Notes: a model not told the origin generated them from the sequence alone. A DNA stretch of 64,000 bases from Antedon mediterranea (GCF_964355755.1 NC_092679.1:16794932-16858931), one strand, 5' to 3'; shown: positions 48,601 through 54,280, numbered from the stretch's first letter. Made by a program: numbers and translations.

Positions 48601-50035
48601 TAATTAAACAGTGTGTTTATTTATGCATGGCAAAATGTAGATGACTGTATGTAATTGACACTAAACAAACCAATATGATAAAAAGGCATTATTATTATTA
48701 TTAAATGTTTAACATGTACCCTGTTTGTATTACTGAGTATAATCCCATGCCCAAATATAATCCCATACCTTCATTTATCCTTGATACACTTAATCTGATT
48801 AATAGTCCAATGGTTGAATATAATCCTACATCCTAGTTCATGTTTGATTCAGAATTCATCCTTTTTTTTCGAGTATAGTTTTAACTTGGGTCATAATCTA
48901 TATACCAGTCTCAATGCCAATGTCTGAGGCCCAAATATTTTAGGCCCAATATCTTGTGGCGCAATATATCAGGCCTAATATAGCAGGCCCAATATATCAG
49001 GCCCAATATTTCAGGCATAATTTCTCAAGCCAAATATCCTAGACTCAACATCTTAGGTACAGTACCCCATGCCCAATATTCCAGGGCAAATATCCCATGA
49101 CCAATATCATAGGCTCATTATCGAGAGGCCAAATATCCCAGACCAAATTTCCTGGCTGTTATGTTATGCACTGGTTATTTTATTACTATTACATATCAAA
49201 TGGTGTATTTTGTGTGTTCAAAATATTTAACATTGTTTTTCCTAATAATCATCATTACAAGTCAAGTGAAGATGTTAGACAATATACTAACACATGTGCT
49301 ATTAAGTGTCCGTTTTTCAGCCATGTAAGAACATTTTATTTTATGTTATTTATTTATTTTTTTAGTCTTTGAAGATTCTGAAGAACTCTGATTTGAAACC
49401 ATACTTTGTGTTTGTGTATCCACCCAACATTGACCGGTTAAGACAACAACGAGCTGAAGCTGGCGAAACTTTAAAGGTAAGTGTCACTATGCAGTTTGGC
49501 TAACAGCAAAGCAAAGGAGTGGGTGAAAGATTGAAACATGTATGGCTGTGGGTTCAGGGGTCGGTGGGCCCTAACATTAGCTTGAAAAATAAAAAGCTTA
49601 GGCTAATTTAGAAACAAAAACATCTGTTATATTCATTGACAGATATCACTAGAGTTGGACTACAGCTAGCACAGTTAGTTTGTTTACTCTTTTCAGCTGT
49701 ACATTTTGTAAAAACCCCAAATGTGTTCGTGTGAACAGTTCTAATATCTTAAACACTACACCTATTTCTCACAATTCATTTCCTGCAACCAGACCAGATT
49801 TCGACCTCAGTGTGAACGTAGGTTAAATAATAATAATTTTATTTTATCCAATTTGTAGGAAGAAGCATTACGTGACATCATTGAGAATGGCAGGACGATG
49901 GAAGATCTTTACGGTCATTACTTTGATTTCATCTTAATTCACCATCATCACGAGAGGGCGCTGCACGACCTAATCACAGAGATTGAACGCATTGAGGGAG
50001 AGCCACAATGGGTACCAGTCTCCTGGTTAGGTTAA
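520..50035 (+). CDS. PALS1: PALS1/MPP5 (Stardust-type) MAGUK scaffold with an extra N-terminal PDZ; 15 exons, 5' partial
   Basis: Membrane-associated guanylate kinase scaffold. In the known family PALS1 links Crumbs to PATJ and PAR6 at the apical junction of epithelial cells. Coding joins are 520-637, 11522-11631, 14229-14289, 23919-24547, 25330-25447, 26661-26944, 28496-28639, 30478-30639, 31144-31218, 33713-33912, 35612-35736, 42468-42632, 42958-43160, 49366-49476 and 49859-50035. They total 2682 nt, or 893 residues plus TAA, with all splice phases agreeing. Domains by residue: extra PDZ about 5-92; linker 97-306 with ECR1 REMAVDCP at 263-270; L27 region 347-470; PDZ about 476-559; SH3 568-636; polybasic hook 635-676; guanylate-kinase-like 699-893, ending [11 protein letters not shown]. 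Everything from ECR1 to the C-terminus matches vertebrate PALS1 in order; the N-terminal PDZ does not occur in it. No start codon is visible, so more exons probably lie upstream. Whether all exons join in one mRNA is inferred from phase and order. Confidence 0.93.
1925..2195 (+). repeat. Interspersed repeat with inverted ends, carrying the minisatellite
   Basis: Starts gagtagaacccctg and ends ataggggttctaatct, which are imperfect inverted ends. A related segment with units ending in ttcagggacac lies at about 34136-34330 without the expansion. Confidence 0.4.
1981..2140 (+). repeat. 20-bp minisatellite, 8 units
   Basis: Eight consecutive 20-bp units of two main types, cacaccctctatacaggaaa and cacaccccctattcaggaga, mostly alternating. 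It produces an open frame rich in [13 protein letters not shown] that should not be taken as a gene. Confidence 0.95.
4135..4307 (+). repeat. DIRS left inverted terminal repeat
   Basis: The segment from gcttacctgtataaactgac to about catcattttc is the reverse complement of 9154-9310 with few differences. Confidence 0.9.
4720..6097 (+). pseudogene. DIRS gag-like ORF, broken
   Basis: Pieces in different frames. 4720-4871 encodes a short Cys-rich segment (CWQCRGQ...LLCIHCRTC), a possible zinc-binding unit. A frame from about 4940 to 5587 carries an internal TGA near 5240. 5494-5787 and 5819-6097 continue in other frames and end in an Arg-rich basic tail ([20 protein letters not shown]). Function as gag is inferred from position and basic C-terminus. 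Confidence 0.6.
6180..6941 (+). pseudogene. DIRS reverse transcriptase
   Basis: 253 codons. Shows [42 protein letters not shown] and the catalytic YLDDWL near 6735-6752. The frame meets TAA at 6939-6941, but recognisable RT connection sequence ([20 protein letters not shown]) follows in the same frame, so this stop is a lesion. Further stops follow near 7070. Confidence 0.9.
7120..8115 (+). pseudogene. DIRS RNase H plus following DIRS-specific region
   Basis: Intact open frame of 331 codons. RNase H residues: [12 protein letters not shown] in [24 protein letters not shown], and [15 protein letters not shown]. After it comes [16 protein letters not shown] and [20 protein letters not shown], a region conserved after RNase H in DIRS elements and sometimes described as methyltransferase-related. 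It is separated from the RT by the stops and a frame change. Confidence 0.88.
8001..8947 (+). pseudogene. DIRS tyrosine recombinase, broken
   Basis: The N-terminal SAM-like part begins at ATG 8001 ([17 protein letters not shown]) in a frame overlapping the RNase H ORF by about 115 bp, as in other DIRS elements. The catalytic part changes frame near 8220, carries a TGA at 8458-8460 just before GELHAL (where the first catalytic Arg region lies), reads [13 protein letters not shown], then shifts twice more near 8750 and 8820. It ends [17 protein letters not shown], with the likely nucleophile Tyr in HYLRD, and stops at 8945-8947. Confidence 0.85.
9024..9121 (+). repeat. DIRS internal complementary region
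   Basis: 9024-9066 is the reverse complement of the outermost left end (around 4135-4177), and 9067-9121 is the reverse complement of the outermost right end (around 9291-9345). The two abut at 9066/9067, so the segment spells the junction of a circularised element. It also fixes the element ends at about 4135 and 9345. Confidence 0.92.
9154..9345 (+). repeat. DIRS right inverted terminal repeat
   Basis: Reverse complement of the left repeat from gaaaatgatgacgg to gtttatacaggtaagct, plus about 40 extra terminal bases ending ggtttgtgt that the left repeat lacks. Confidence 0.9.
9599..9748. repeat. 150-bp hairpin
   Basis: Arms of about 65 bp with few mismatches around an AT-only centre (tatatat); contains ataagatttgacatcccctc and its complement. 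It belongs to the right part of the old MITE, and similar motifs (gatattgactgtg) occur in the left part near 3730 and 3805. Confidence 0.85.
10489..10811. mobile_element. 323-bp MITE with 7-bp target duplication
   Basis: Terminal inverted repeats begin caaagaacttataacacaag and are near-perfect over about 32 bp. Flanked by TATAAAG at 10482-10488 and 10812-10818. Ends of type CA...TG and a 7-8 bp duplication suggest a hAT-related origin. Confidence 0.85.
11155..11236. repeat. Short hairpin repeat
   Basis: ctttcagttctctccaatga is repeated inverted as tcattggacagaactgaaag with a 35-40 base loop. Confidence 0.8.
11522..11631 (+). CDS. PALS1: PALS1 exon B: middle of the extra PDZ
   Basis: Acceptor catttttacag, donor GTAAAA. 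It encodes [19 protein letters not shown] and the following helix with [10 protein letters not shown]. The pattern (small residue)-P-A-x-R-A-G-L-x-x-G-D-E-I-x-x-V-N-G is a textbook PDZ middle, and the His starting HHQVIDF falls at the alpha-B position that sets class I ligand preference. Phase 1 in, phase 0 out. Confidence 0.88.
11811..12126. mobile_element. MITE of the TTTAAAGRTGTATTGTCC family, copy 1
   Basis: Shares ttttaataaagttaatcact and other blocks with 29351-30365 and 31941-32240; ends are inverted versions of ttaaagatgtattgt. Confidence 0.65.
12595..12890 (+). repeat. Interspersed repeat (possible SINE), copy 1
   Basis: Includes ggcaagggttcgaggctcac, ggtccagtgtacacatagct and ggggttaccccggtgtacta. 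The GGTTCGAGGC segment looks like a pol III B box, so a SINE-like origin is possible but an A box is not convincing. Confidence 0.6.
13592..13754. mobile_element. AGCTCTGTCTACAC MITE, copy 1
   Basis: About 163 bp with inverted ends agctctgtgtacact / agtatgtacagagct and core gtgatgtgcccatatatgga. Same family as the five other copies in the window. Confidence 0.85.
14229..14289 (+). CDS. PALS1: PALS1 exon C: last strand of the extra PDZ
   Basis: A short 61-nt exon with acceptor ctttgtag and donor GTAAGA. It encodes [20 protein letters not shown], which closes the PDZ fold. The end, strand then basic residues then V-G-L, recalls harmonin PDZ1. The final G is completed by GG of the next exon. 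Confidence 0.82.
15595..15733. mobile_element. TGGTTCCCACTAG MITE family, copy 1 (degenerate)
   Basis: Starts ggcttggtttccactagtag and contains gtgattggtcaact, a signature shared with the copies at 48311, 44636 and 56049; the right end is eroded. Confidence 0.55.
15733..16740. mobile_element. AAGGCCAATTTACAC MITE, split by an insertion
   Basis: Outer ends taaaggccaatttacataaa and the inverted gtgtaaattggcctta. Removing the insert 15759-16569 leaves about 200 bp, a normal MITE size. Confidence 0.75.
15759..16569. mobile_element. TACCGTATATTTCGGTGTATAA-type DNA element
   Basis: Perfect inverted ends starting taccgtatatttcggtgtat, followed by subterminal repeats of the form gtgtataagacgcacc. 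No transposase is recognisable inside; an 89-codon minus-strand frame at 16057-16326 matches nothing I know. Confidence 0.85.
19478..21109. mobile_element. hAT-like nonautonomous DNA transposon, 1.63 kb
   Basis: Inverted ends caggccccgaattt / aaattcgaggcctg, flanked by exact 6-bp duplications TAACTG at 19472-19477 and 21110-21115. Subterminal regions repeat ggcc-ttggtgccc motifs on both sides. Internally a 70-80 bp motif (acacgcaccctctgata) occurs twice near 20055 and 20130. No intact transposase. Confidence 0.8.
21613..23180. mobile_element. Harbinger-like DNA transposon remnant, 1.57 kb
   Basis: Ends gggcctgtttctgctgcata and the inverted tatgcagcagaaacagaccc, with ATA on both outer sides (possible 3-bp duplication). 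Subterminal TAACCGGTTA palindromes occur repeatedly near both ends. Around 22020-22200 the plus strand in shifting frames shows [14 protein letters not shown] and [20 protein letters not shown], which could be remains of a Myb/SANT-like DNA-binding protein; that reading is weak. Confidence 0.7.
22160..22700. repeat. Foldback nested in the Harbinger-like element
   Basis: Left arm about 22160-22330 (gcaaatacctaccaaacg) and right arm about 22500-22700 (cgtttggtaggtattgca) are inverted copies of about 170 bp, separated by about 170 bp. Confidence 0.8.
23919..24547 (+). CDS. PALS1: PALS1 exon D: linker with the ECR1 (PAR6-binding) motif
   Basis: The largest exon (629 nt), after a T-rich tract ending tattacag, with donor GTAGGA. 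It encodes residues 98-306: a polar, Ser/Asn/Gln/Thr-rich and probably disordered linker. At 24416-24439 it encodes REMAVDCP, the motif found near the start of vertebrate PALS1 (ECR1), which is reported to bind the PAR6 PDZ domain. This ties the upstream PDZ exons to a PALS1 gene. The ATG at 24032 and one four codons later (24041, context gccaccatgcc) could serve as starts for a shorter isoform without the N-terminal PDZ if a promoter lies in the 9.6 kb intron before it; that is inference. Confidence 0.9.
24548..25329 (+). other. PALS1 intron D-E
   Basis: AT-rich. Its 3' part is the 140-bp tandem duplication described separately; nothing else recognised. Confidence 0.7.
25062..25345 (+). repeat. 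140-bp tandem duplication reaching into exon E
   Basis: Two nearly identical 140-bp units (25062-25201 and 25202-25341) containing gtatttttatacctgaataa and atttttagaacacaaacaa. Each unit ends with the exon E acceptor motif and the first codons of exon E. Confidence 0.92.
25330..25447 (+). CDS. PALS1: PALS1 exon E: pre-L27 segment
   Basis: Donor GTAAGT is clear. Two acceptors keep the frame: tatatttag before 25330 and caacag before 25390. The first has the better pyrimidine context and gives 39 codons plus one base; the second would drop 20 codons. The peptide contains [19 protein letters not shown]. The NP after a polar run may correspond to the NPMF segment in vertebrate PALS1. The upstream acceptor lies in a 140-bp tandem duplication. 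Confidence 0.75.
25448..26660 (+). other. PALS1 intron E-F
   Basis: No gene or classified element; a short CACACA run near 26485. Confidence 0.6.
26661..26944 (+). CDS. PALS1: PALS1 exon F: L27 region
   Basis: Acceptor tctcatgatag, donor GTAAGA, 94 complete codons. The peptide starts [15 protein letters not shown] and runs through three predicted amphipathic helices. It aligns by eye with the PALS1 L27N domain and the start of L27C. In the family L27N binds PATJ and L27C binds LIN7. Confidence 0.9.
26945..28495 (+). other. PALS1 intron F-G
   Basis: Contains a degenerate 20-bp tandem array near its 3' end (28107-28335); otherwise AT-rich without recognised features. Confidence 0.7.
28107..28335 (+). 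repeat. Degenerate ~20-bp tandem array
   Basis: About eleven units resembling tagcccaaataccatttcac, with variants tagtccaaatgccact. Confidence 0.85.
28496..28639 (+). CDS. PALS1: PALS1 exon G: end of L27C and start of canonical PDZ
   Basis: Acceptor ttttgtttcag, donor GTAATA, 48 codons in phase 0. It includes [11 protein letters not shown], close to vertebrate LAHDKVAEQEM, and [14 protein letters not shown], the first strand of the PALS1 PDZ domain that binds the Crumbs C-terminus in the family. Confidence 0.93.
28738..28945 (-). repeat. Interspersed repeat (possible SINE), copy 2
   Basis: Inverted relative to 12595-12890: ctagtacaccggggtaaccc, then ggttctttaaagtgcacatg, and cctcgaacccttaccgatgt. 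Clear homology over about 200 bp. Confidence 0.7.
29628..30298 (+). mobile_element. piggyBac-like element, 671 bp, TTAA target duplication
   Basis: Inverted ends cactttcaccgcc / ggtggtgaaagtg with one or two mismatches, flanked by TTAA at 29624-29627 and 30299-30302. TTAA specificity is the hallmark of piggyBac. Internally a 38-codon acidic frame remains. Confidence 0.93.
29809..29925 (+). pseudogene. Remnant of a piggyBac transposase N-terminus
   Basis: Frame [20 protein letters not shown] followed by more acidic residues and a stop. piggyBac transposases often begin with an acidic Ser/Asp/Glu-rich segment, so this is plausibly the retained 5' end after internal deletion. The assignment rests on composition and location. 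Confidence 0.5.
30478..30639 (+). CDS. PALS1: PALS1 exon H: core of canonical PDZ
   Basis: Acceptor tttttatag, donor GTGAGT, 54 codons. It encodes [20 protein letters not shown] followed by [20 protein letters not shown], nearly identical to vertebrate PALS1 over this stretch. Together with the end of exon G and exon I it forms a complete PDZ domain. Confidence 0.95.
30640..31143 (+). other. PALS1 intron H-I
   Basis: Short AT-rich intron; nothing recognised. Confidence 0.7.
31144..31218 (+). CDS. PALS1: PALS1 exon I: last PDZ strand and PDZ-SH3 linker
   Basis: Acceptor aattttctag, donor GTAAGT, 25 codons. It encodes [19 protein letters not shown], matching the HGTLTFVLIPS strand of vertebrate PALS1. 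Confidence 0.93.
31941..32240. mobile_element. TTTAAAGRTGTATTGTCC MITE, copy 3
   Basis: Shares aaatcagactttgaata, ttttaataaagttaatcact and atggcatattcaacaa with the split copy at 29351-30365; left end truncated. Confidence 0.8.
33165..33324. mobile_element. AGCTCTGTCTACAC MITE, copy 2
   Basis: Ends agctctgtcgacactatc / tgtagacagagct; core gatgatgtcatatcactacc. Confidence 0.9.
33713..33912 (+). CDS. PALS1: PALS1 exon J: SH3 domain
   Basis: Acceptor tttatttaaag, donor GTAAGT, 66 codons plus two bases. It shows [20 protein letters not shown], then [20 protein letters not shown], then the end strand LIPSRSF. The ALYDY-like segment is AHFNYDP and the double Trp is present. The last codon is completed by A of the next exon to give Gln. 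Confidence 0.95.
33945..34109. mobile_element. AGCTCTGTCTACAC MITE, copy 3 (inverted)
   Basis: Begins atctctgtctacactatcaa and ends gatagtgtagacagagct. Internal asymmetry shows it lies in the opposite orientation to copies 1 and 2. It starts 32 bases after the exon J donor. Confidence 0.9.
35292..35460. mobile_element. AGCTCTGTCTACAC MITE, copy 4
   Basis: Ends agctctatctacactataa / gatagtgtagtcagagct; core catgataatgtcatatcact. Confidence 0.9.
35612..35736 (+). CDS. PALS1: PALS1 exon K: hook region with polylysine
   Basis: Acceptor ttgtgtttacag, donor GTAACG. It starts REAMKQT exactly as in vertebrate PALS1 and continues to a run of nine lysines before VLYNANEN. Vertebrate PALS1 has a similar basic hook between SH3 and the kinase-like domain. 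The lysine codons are mixed AAA and AAG. Confidence 0.94.
36646..37423 (+). repeat. Left arm of the foldback
   Basis: Matches the reverse complement of 41543-42320 with small differences. Perfect DR1 motifs (TGACCTTTGACCT) at 36943-36955 and 37275-37287. Confidence 0.9.
38525..38895 (+). pseudogene. Retroelement reverse-transcriptase fragment
   Basis: Shows [40 protein letters not shown] and, after a frame change near 38818, [20 protein letters not shown]. This series is familiar from RT proteins of invertebrate retroelements, possibly Penelope-type with GIY-YIG domains; I am not sure of the class. Both ends are missing. Confidence 0.65.
38893..39645 (+). repeat. ~160-bp tandem array, about 4.5 units
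   Basis: Units share cataacattggttgctggtg, ggtctgccagggccaaggca and ggtatttcttacaatgtgct. Starts of successive units near 39061, 39220, 39378 and 39540 give periods of 158-162. The first unit overlaps the end of the RT fragment. Confidence 0.9.
40030..40860 (+). pseudogene. CR1/L2-like non-LTR retrotransposon 3' end
   Basis: Frame 40052-40744 encodes [49 protein letters not shown] and [13 protein letters not shown], the C-terminal part of a CR1/L2/jockey-type RT. A frameshift near 40685 moves the ending ([12 protein letters not shown]...[15 protein letters not shown]) to another frame. The 3' tail ggcgctatataagttttc runs into TTA repeats, as in this class. Confidence 0.88.
40915..41464 (-). 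pseudogene. Second CR1/L2-like fragment, opposite strand
   Basis: Minus frame near 41464-41290 shows [20 protein letters not shown] followed by [10 protein letters not shown], the RT segment just after the YADD region. The minus-strand 3' end is atggcgctatataaatcgaa followed by TGAT repeats (40917-40940). The part between is deleted relative to a full element. Confidence 0.75.
41543..42320 (-). repeat. Right arm of the foldback
   Basis: Inverted copy of the left arm. AGGTCAAAGGTCA at 41678-41690 and 42010-42022. Confidence 0.9.
42468..42632 (+). CDS. PALS1: PALS1 exon L: start of guanylate-kinase-like domain
   Basis: Acceptor ttttacttag, donor GTAAGT. It encodes [12 protein letters not shown] and then [18 protein letters not shown]. 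The would-be P-loop reads GPHSVGRQ; the Lys-Ser/Thr of active guanylate kinases is missing, as in other MAGUKs, so catalysis is not expected. The exon starts about 150 bp after the right end of the large foldback. Confidence 0.94.
42633..42957 (+). other. PALS1 intron L-M
   Basis: Short intron, nothing recognised. Confidence 0.7.
42958..43160 (+). CDS. PALS1: PALS1 exon M: guanylate-kinase-like core
   Basis: Acceptor tttgttctcag, donor GTAAAT, 67 complete codons after a split His. It shows [19 protein letters not shown] and [19 protein letters not shown], the GMP-binding lobe pattern of guanylate-kinase-like domains that in MAGUKs serves protein binding. Confidence 0.95.
43205..43390. mobile_element. 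Small palindromic MITE
   Basis: Ends cttatatggtttatcgct / gcgataaaccttat are inverted; inside, ggtttgggagcaaa pairs with tttgctcccaaacc. Confidence 0.75.
44636..44740. mobile_element. TGGTTCCCACTAG MITE family, copy 2
   Basis: aagtgtggttctcactagtg to cagtgggaaccacgcttta; deleted in the middle relative to copy 3. Confidence 0.75.
46868..47769. mobile_element. 0.9 kb foldback element
   Basis: Ends gcgctagttccgtttcgcac and the inverted gtgcgaaacagaactagcgc. Arms of about 300 bp match inversely throughout (for example ctatggagcgccaaaagagc / gctcttttggcgctccatag), with a short unique centre. Confidence 0.9.
48059..48301 (-). CDS. Unexplained open frame, possible exon or retrocopy fragment
   Basis: 80 codons on the minus strand, ending TGA. 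The peptide has a balanced, protein-like composition (for example [40 protein letters not shown]). I do not recognise a family. It abuts the MITE at 48311, and no good splice acceptor is visible upstream. It could be a decayed retrocopy, an exon of a gene nested in the PALS1 intron, or a chance frame. Confidence 0.25.
   Translation of the reverse strand: MSDPVLCKKACSDLQNYAVRTRKRLVEATSYYTDLSFVTIAQGTRLVNDAYNTKVNDFDLQPIKFTPAYQMFANVLVKRV
48311..48493. mobile_element. TGGTTCCCACTAG MITE family, copy 3 (best preserved)
   Basis: Ends aaagcgtggttcccactagc / ctagtgggaaccaagcttta; near-palindromic through the internal gcaacgcaag and tcacaagcga blocks. Confidence 0.9.
48923..49154 (+). repeat. Degenerate ~17-bp tandem array
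   Basis: About 13 units resembling aggcccaatatatcagg. It ends about 210 bp before exon N. Confidence 0.85.
49366..49476 (+). CDS. PALS1: PALS1 exon N: guanylate-kinase-like domain
   Basis: Acceptor attttttag, donor GTAAGT, 37 codons. It begins [20 protein letters not shown], matching [20 protein letters not shown] of vertebrate PALS1. Confidence 0.95.
49477..49858 (+). other. PALS1 intron N-O
   Basis: Short intron, nothing recognised. Confidence 0.7.
49859..50035 (+). CDS. PALS1: PALS1 exon O: last coding exon
   Basis: Acceptor ccaatttgtag; 58 codons and TAA at 50033-50035. It ends [12 protein letters not shown], the counterpart of the PALS1 C-terminus EPQWVPSTWLR. The His-rich stretch IHHHHER before the last helix replaces VNSDLD-type residues of vertebrates. 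Confidence 0.95.
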   Translation, partial: EEALRDIIENGRTMEDLYGHYFDFILIHHHHERALHDLITEIERIEGEPQWVPVSWLG

Positions 50036-50442
50036 ACGGATCTATCGATCTTTACATGTAGCAATAATATTTTTAAATGAAAGCACTATACAATGGAATA
50101 TTCATTTTATCGCATTTATCAATTTAAAAAGATAGTTTAGATTTTCAGTGCGACCACACATCAACACTCATACATAGTAAGGTGGAGAGAAATTGATGCA
50201 TCCAAAAAGTGTGTAATACCTCTCATAGACCACACTATGTATAGTTAGACTTTAAGATAGGTTCAAAAAGTTACAAATTCATGTGGTAGAATTGACAATA
50301 CAGAGAATTCAGTATGTATAATTTGAATGGCTAAAATCACAGACATTTTTTGGTGAAAAAAAATGACCAGAAAGAATCTTGAAATCACATGCTTCAGTGT
50401 CTAGAATTATATAGGCTTGGTAGTAATAATGGTTAAAAAATG

Positions 50443-50573
50443 TAGCTATCAAACTTTATGTGACAACAAAATGGGATGTGCCCATATATGGAAATGATGA
50501 TGTCATAGCACTACTATATTTGTGCATATCACATTTTTTGTTCACATAAAGTTTGATAGTGTAGACAGAGCTT
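50443..50573. mobile_element. AGCTCTGTCTACAC MITE, copy 5
   Basis: Truncated at the left (agctatcaaactttatgtga); right end gatagtgtagacagagct intact. Lies in the probable 3' UTR. Confidence 0.85.
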
Positions 50574-52640
50574 TATAATTTTAATTCTCTTATCAATCCA
50601 TATGCAACCATGTTTATACATTTAAAACATTATCTGCTGATAATAAGCCATGACTGGCTTTGTTTTGAGCAGACAGTCAGCAGATTTAGCCCAACAAACT
50701 CCTCATTGTTTAAATGCGAGCAGCGGAAGTAGCTCACTGCGAGGTGGTTGCGAGTGACCAGTGGATCACACCTAATACTACTTTTCATAATCGTTCGTTT
50801 GAATGAGTAAGAATACAACGTAATCAATCAATCAACTGGTTAAGAAAACTGAAGATTCCAATTTGTATAGTGTTTTGCATTCCATATATATTTGATTATT
50901 AATGTCATATAAAGATATTAATTATTTGCCTAAAATATATTTCCTTTATTCTATATTATAATCAATTCAATATATCAGGCAGATCCTTTTTTTTTAATCT
51001 ACTCTCCTTGCGTATACCTTGAATCCGATAATTTACATAGAATTAACATAAAACCACCTTGGTGTAGATATTTCCAAATTATATTTTTAATGCTGAAGTA
51101 TATTAAGTTAGATCTTTTATGAATTACTGATTTCTCAGTAATCTGGATATAACAGAGGGGGAAGAAATGGTTCTTAAATACCACAATTCAAATCATATAA
51201 ACTAACTACTGAGGTATAAGCCTATCCCTTGATCTTGGGATTATATCCGAGGACCAAATGCAGAGTGTGAGCCTATACTCATGAATTTTTCAGCATTAAC
51301 ATGAGCCCATGTTAGTAGTTGAATTTAAACCCCAAGATGCATTATTTTTAGAAGTACTGTATTACATCCAGCAGAGGGAGTATGAACAATACTTTAAACC
51401 TTTCACTAAAGGTGTAGTTTACAATAGAATATTGTTATTTTAATTGCACTTCTAAATATGGCATCCTTTATTATATTTTCCTGTGTAGCGTCAGTTTTTT
51501 TAGCCATAAGTTTATTTGTTTGCAATTTTTGAATGGCGCTAGTAACATTTTAAGTTAGAAGTTATATTGTTGAATAATTAAAAAGTGTAAATTTTATTAT
51601 TTTATATTCTGTGGTGCGTAGGTTATATGTAAGATCCACAGTCAATCCTTGATTTAATTACCTTAAAAAAATCTACCTTTATATAAATTGTATTAAAATG
51701 CTAAACTGTACACAAATTTATTTCATTTTTAATACATAATACCAGGATGGAAATTAATAATAAATTGTACATTAAAATTTGTAAAAAGTAATTATTTTCC
51801 CTGGAATATAGTGGTGTTGTTTGATGAAGTAGTGGAGAAGAGAGGAACAGGTTTATTTGGTATATTTAAATGAGTCTTGTACATTATTACTATCCTTGTT
51901 TATAGATAATTGCTATAGCTTATAAATACCTTTATTACACTAATGGAAGCACTTGCAAGCTTGTAGTGCCTTTGAATATTTAAAAGAAATAATCGTCTTC
52001 CACAAAAAGTGTAAAAAGCTGTCAAAAAGATTTGGCTTTTGTCATCCATTCATTATTAACTTTATAATTATATTACTAATATTATTACTGTTTCACTATT
52101 TTTAAATATTATCATTTATATAGCAATTTATTCATTATTATGATATTAATATGTACATGATATTTGACCAATTGCAATGCTTTATATTTTGCATGTGAAT
52201 ATTATTAACCTTTGACCCGAGTGCATTATAATATTTAGATGTAGTCGTGTGTATATTATTACAATATCAAAGCATTCCCCATTGTGCTTATGTTTTATCT
52301 GCAAAAGTGTTATAACCTTACGCAATACACCAGGATAGCATCATTATCGTAGCGCCCCCATTCATACCTCAGTTTGTTGGCAGCAGTCTAGTCCTTAACA
52401 CGGTAGTATTAAGTACAACATGTACTGCGATCGAGTCTACTGCATCGAGTGTAATACTAGAATACCAAAATACCAAAAAGTGTTAACACAATGTTTGTTT
52501 GGTTAAAGTATTATGTGTGTATGAAAGCAGTGAAGTCACAGTCATTGTAGTGTTGTCGAGTTTCTCATAGTTATATACTGTATCAAATAATTTTTCATTT
52601 CTCTTGATTAATTCACAAGTTTGTTGAACAGCCGACCCAC

Positions 52641-52775
52641 CTTGATTAGGGAGCGTTCGATTTGCGACTACTGACGACCAAAGACACATTGGTTGACCTG
52701 ACCGGTTGACCTGACCTGGTTAGGTCGTCTGTTCACATTGGTCGGTTGACAATCATCGCTCCTGATTAAATCAAG
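52641..52775. repeat. Foldback repeat in the probable 3' UTR
   Basis: cttgattagggagcg pairs imperfectly with cgctcctgattaaatcaag, and cattggttgacctgacc with its inverted counterpart near 52735. Confidence 0.6.
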
Positions 52776-54252
52776 TGTGGAGTCCTACATCAACTGTTTT
52801 TTGTAATTTGGCAACGTGTACTACAGTATTATGTTTTGTTAACACTACTCTGTCTGGTTAACATGTTTGTACGCAAGCAATGAATTCACATACGTAGTGT
52901 TGTCTTTTTGCTTTTAGTTGTACTGCATCAATTTAGCTGTTAGCTGCAGTAACAAGTTTCTTATTTGTTGTACAGTCAAACCAACACGACTAAATCAAGT
53001 TTGGTGTGTTCCACTGAGTTTTCTGAGATTCAGTGTATTTTGTACTACAGTAGTACTATGTATGTAAGCAATGAATTCACAGTCTAGTGTTGTCGTGTTG
53101 CATAGTTAATAATTTAAATTAATTTTTCCTTTTACTTGTTTAATTAGTTGCTTAAATTGTAACAGTTAATTACACGTTAAGTCAACACAATTTTATAGGA
53201 TTGTAATTAAGAGCCTCAAGTTTACTGTTATAAATGATATAGGCTAGTAAAAGCAGTTCATTTGCAGTACAATACTGTTATTGTGTTTGGTTAAACACTA
53301 GCACGCTGGAACACCATCATGTTTGTGTACGTACAACCTATTCTAGACAGCATTTCAGCTTAATATTCATAAACATACATTTTAGCACATTTGGCATGCC
53401 ATACCTATACTTGAGGTGGAATAAAAACCAAACTATCTTCAAGTGGCGATTGTAAAGGATGTAACAGCGGCAAAAAACAATAACCAGAGACTAGTTACAA
53501 GCAATTAATTCCATGTTTGTCGTGTTTCTATGATTTTATTATACAAATTTTACTTCATGCTACGTTTTTCTTGATGCCATGTTTTTCTCGGTACCGTATA
53601 TATAGCTAACGCAGTGTTGAACAACAGCGCAATATTAATTCATGTGCTTTTTACCGTTATGTCAAATATGAAATTAATTTTAGTTACATTTTGTAGATAT
53701 GCATATATTTTAAGCGATGAATTTTTCAGTTTTCAGCATCGAAGCATAATAATTGTTTCCGTAAATATATAATTGAGAATATTTACTTAAAAATACAATG
53801 TACAATTTTATATGTTTTAATTACAAAGTGAAAGCAAATGTTTACTACTAAATTTATTTGCCCGATAGTAAATGATATTATTTTGCGTAATGTTTGCCAA
53901 AATTTAAAATGAAATGATTTAATGAAACATATGTTAAAGAGTTGAATAAAATTTTCTGAATTTACATAAGCAAAATTTGTACATTGCAACTTGTGGGTAG
54001 GATGCTGACTGGATAAAACAAACATATGCTTTAATTATTTTAAATAGGTGTTGACATTCCATTGATTACACAGCAACTCAATATTATACCTTGTACGAAT
54101 GTATTCCTAAGATTTGATACCAAGGGTCAGTCCTGCCCCAAGCTGATTGTTGTCTATTATATATTTTTATTGTAAAATAATGTACTATTTACTAATTAAG
54201 CTCACATTTTGTATGAATTGTCAAAATACAGCAAATAATGTACACTTGTAAA

Positions 54253-54258
54253 AATAAA
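54253..54258 (+). terminator. Candidate poly(A) signal of PALS1
   Basis: AATAAA followed after about 15 bases by a GT-rich tract (tttgtgttacatgagttgtg). Accepting it implies a 3' UTR of about 4.2 kb. Another AATAAA overlaps a run near 51751 and would give a shorter one. Confidence 0.45.
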
Positions 54259-54280
54259 GGAGTATTCATTTGTGTTACAT

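Larger units (their letters stand above)
43161..49365 (+). other. PALS1 intron M-N, 6.2 kb
   Basis: Contains a small MITE, two TGGTTCCCACTAG MITEs, a 0.9 kb foldback, an unexplained minus-strand open frame and a 17-bp tandem array. 43510-44630 and 44745-46865 are otherwise AT-rich. Confidence 0.75.
50036..54280 (+). other. Probable long 3' UTR of PALS1
   Basis: No credible coding sequence. It contains one copy of the AGCTCTGTCTACAC MITE (50443-50573) and a foldback near 52641-52775. Its extent as UTR is inferred from the poly(A) candidate only. Confidence 0.4.
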
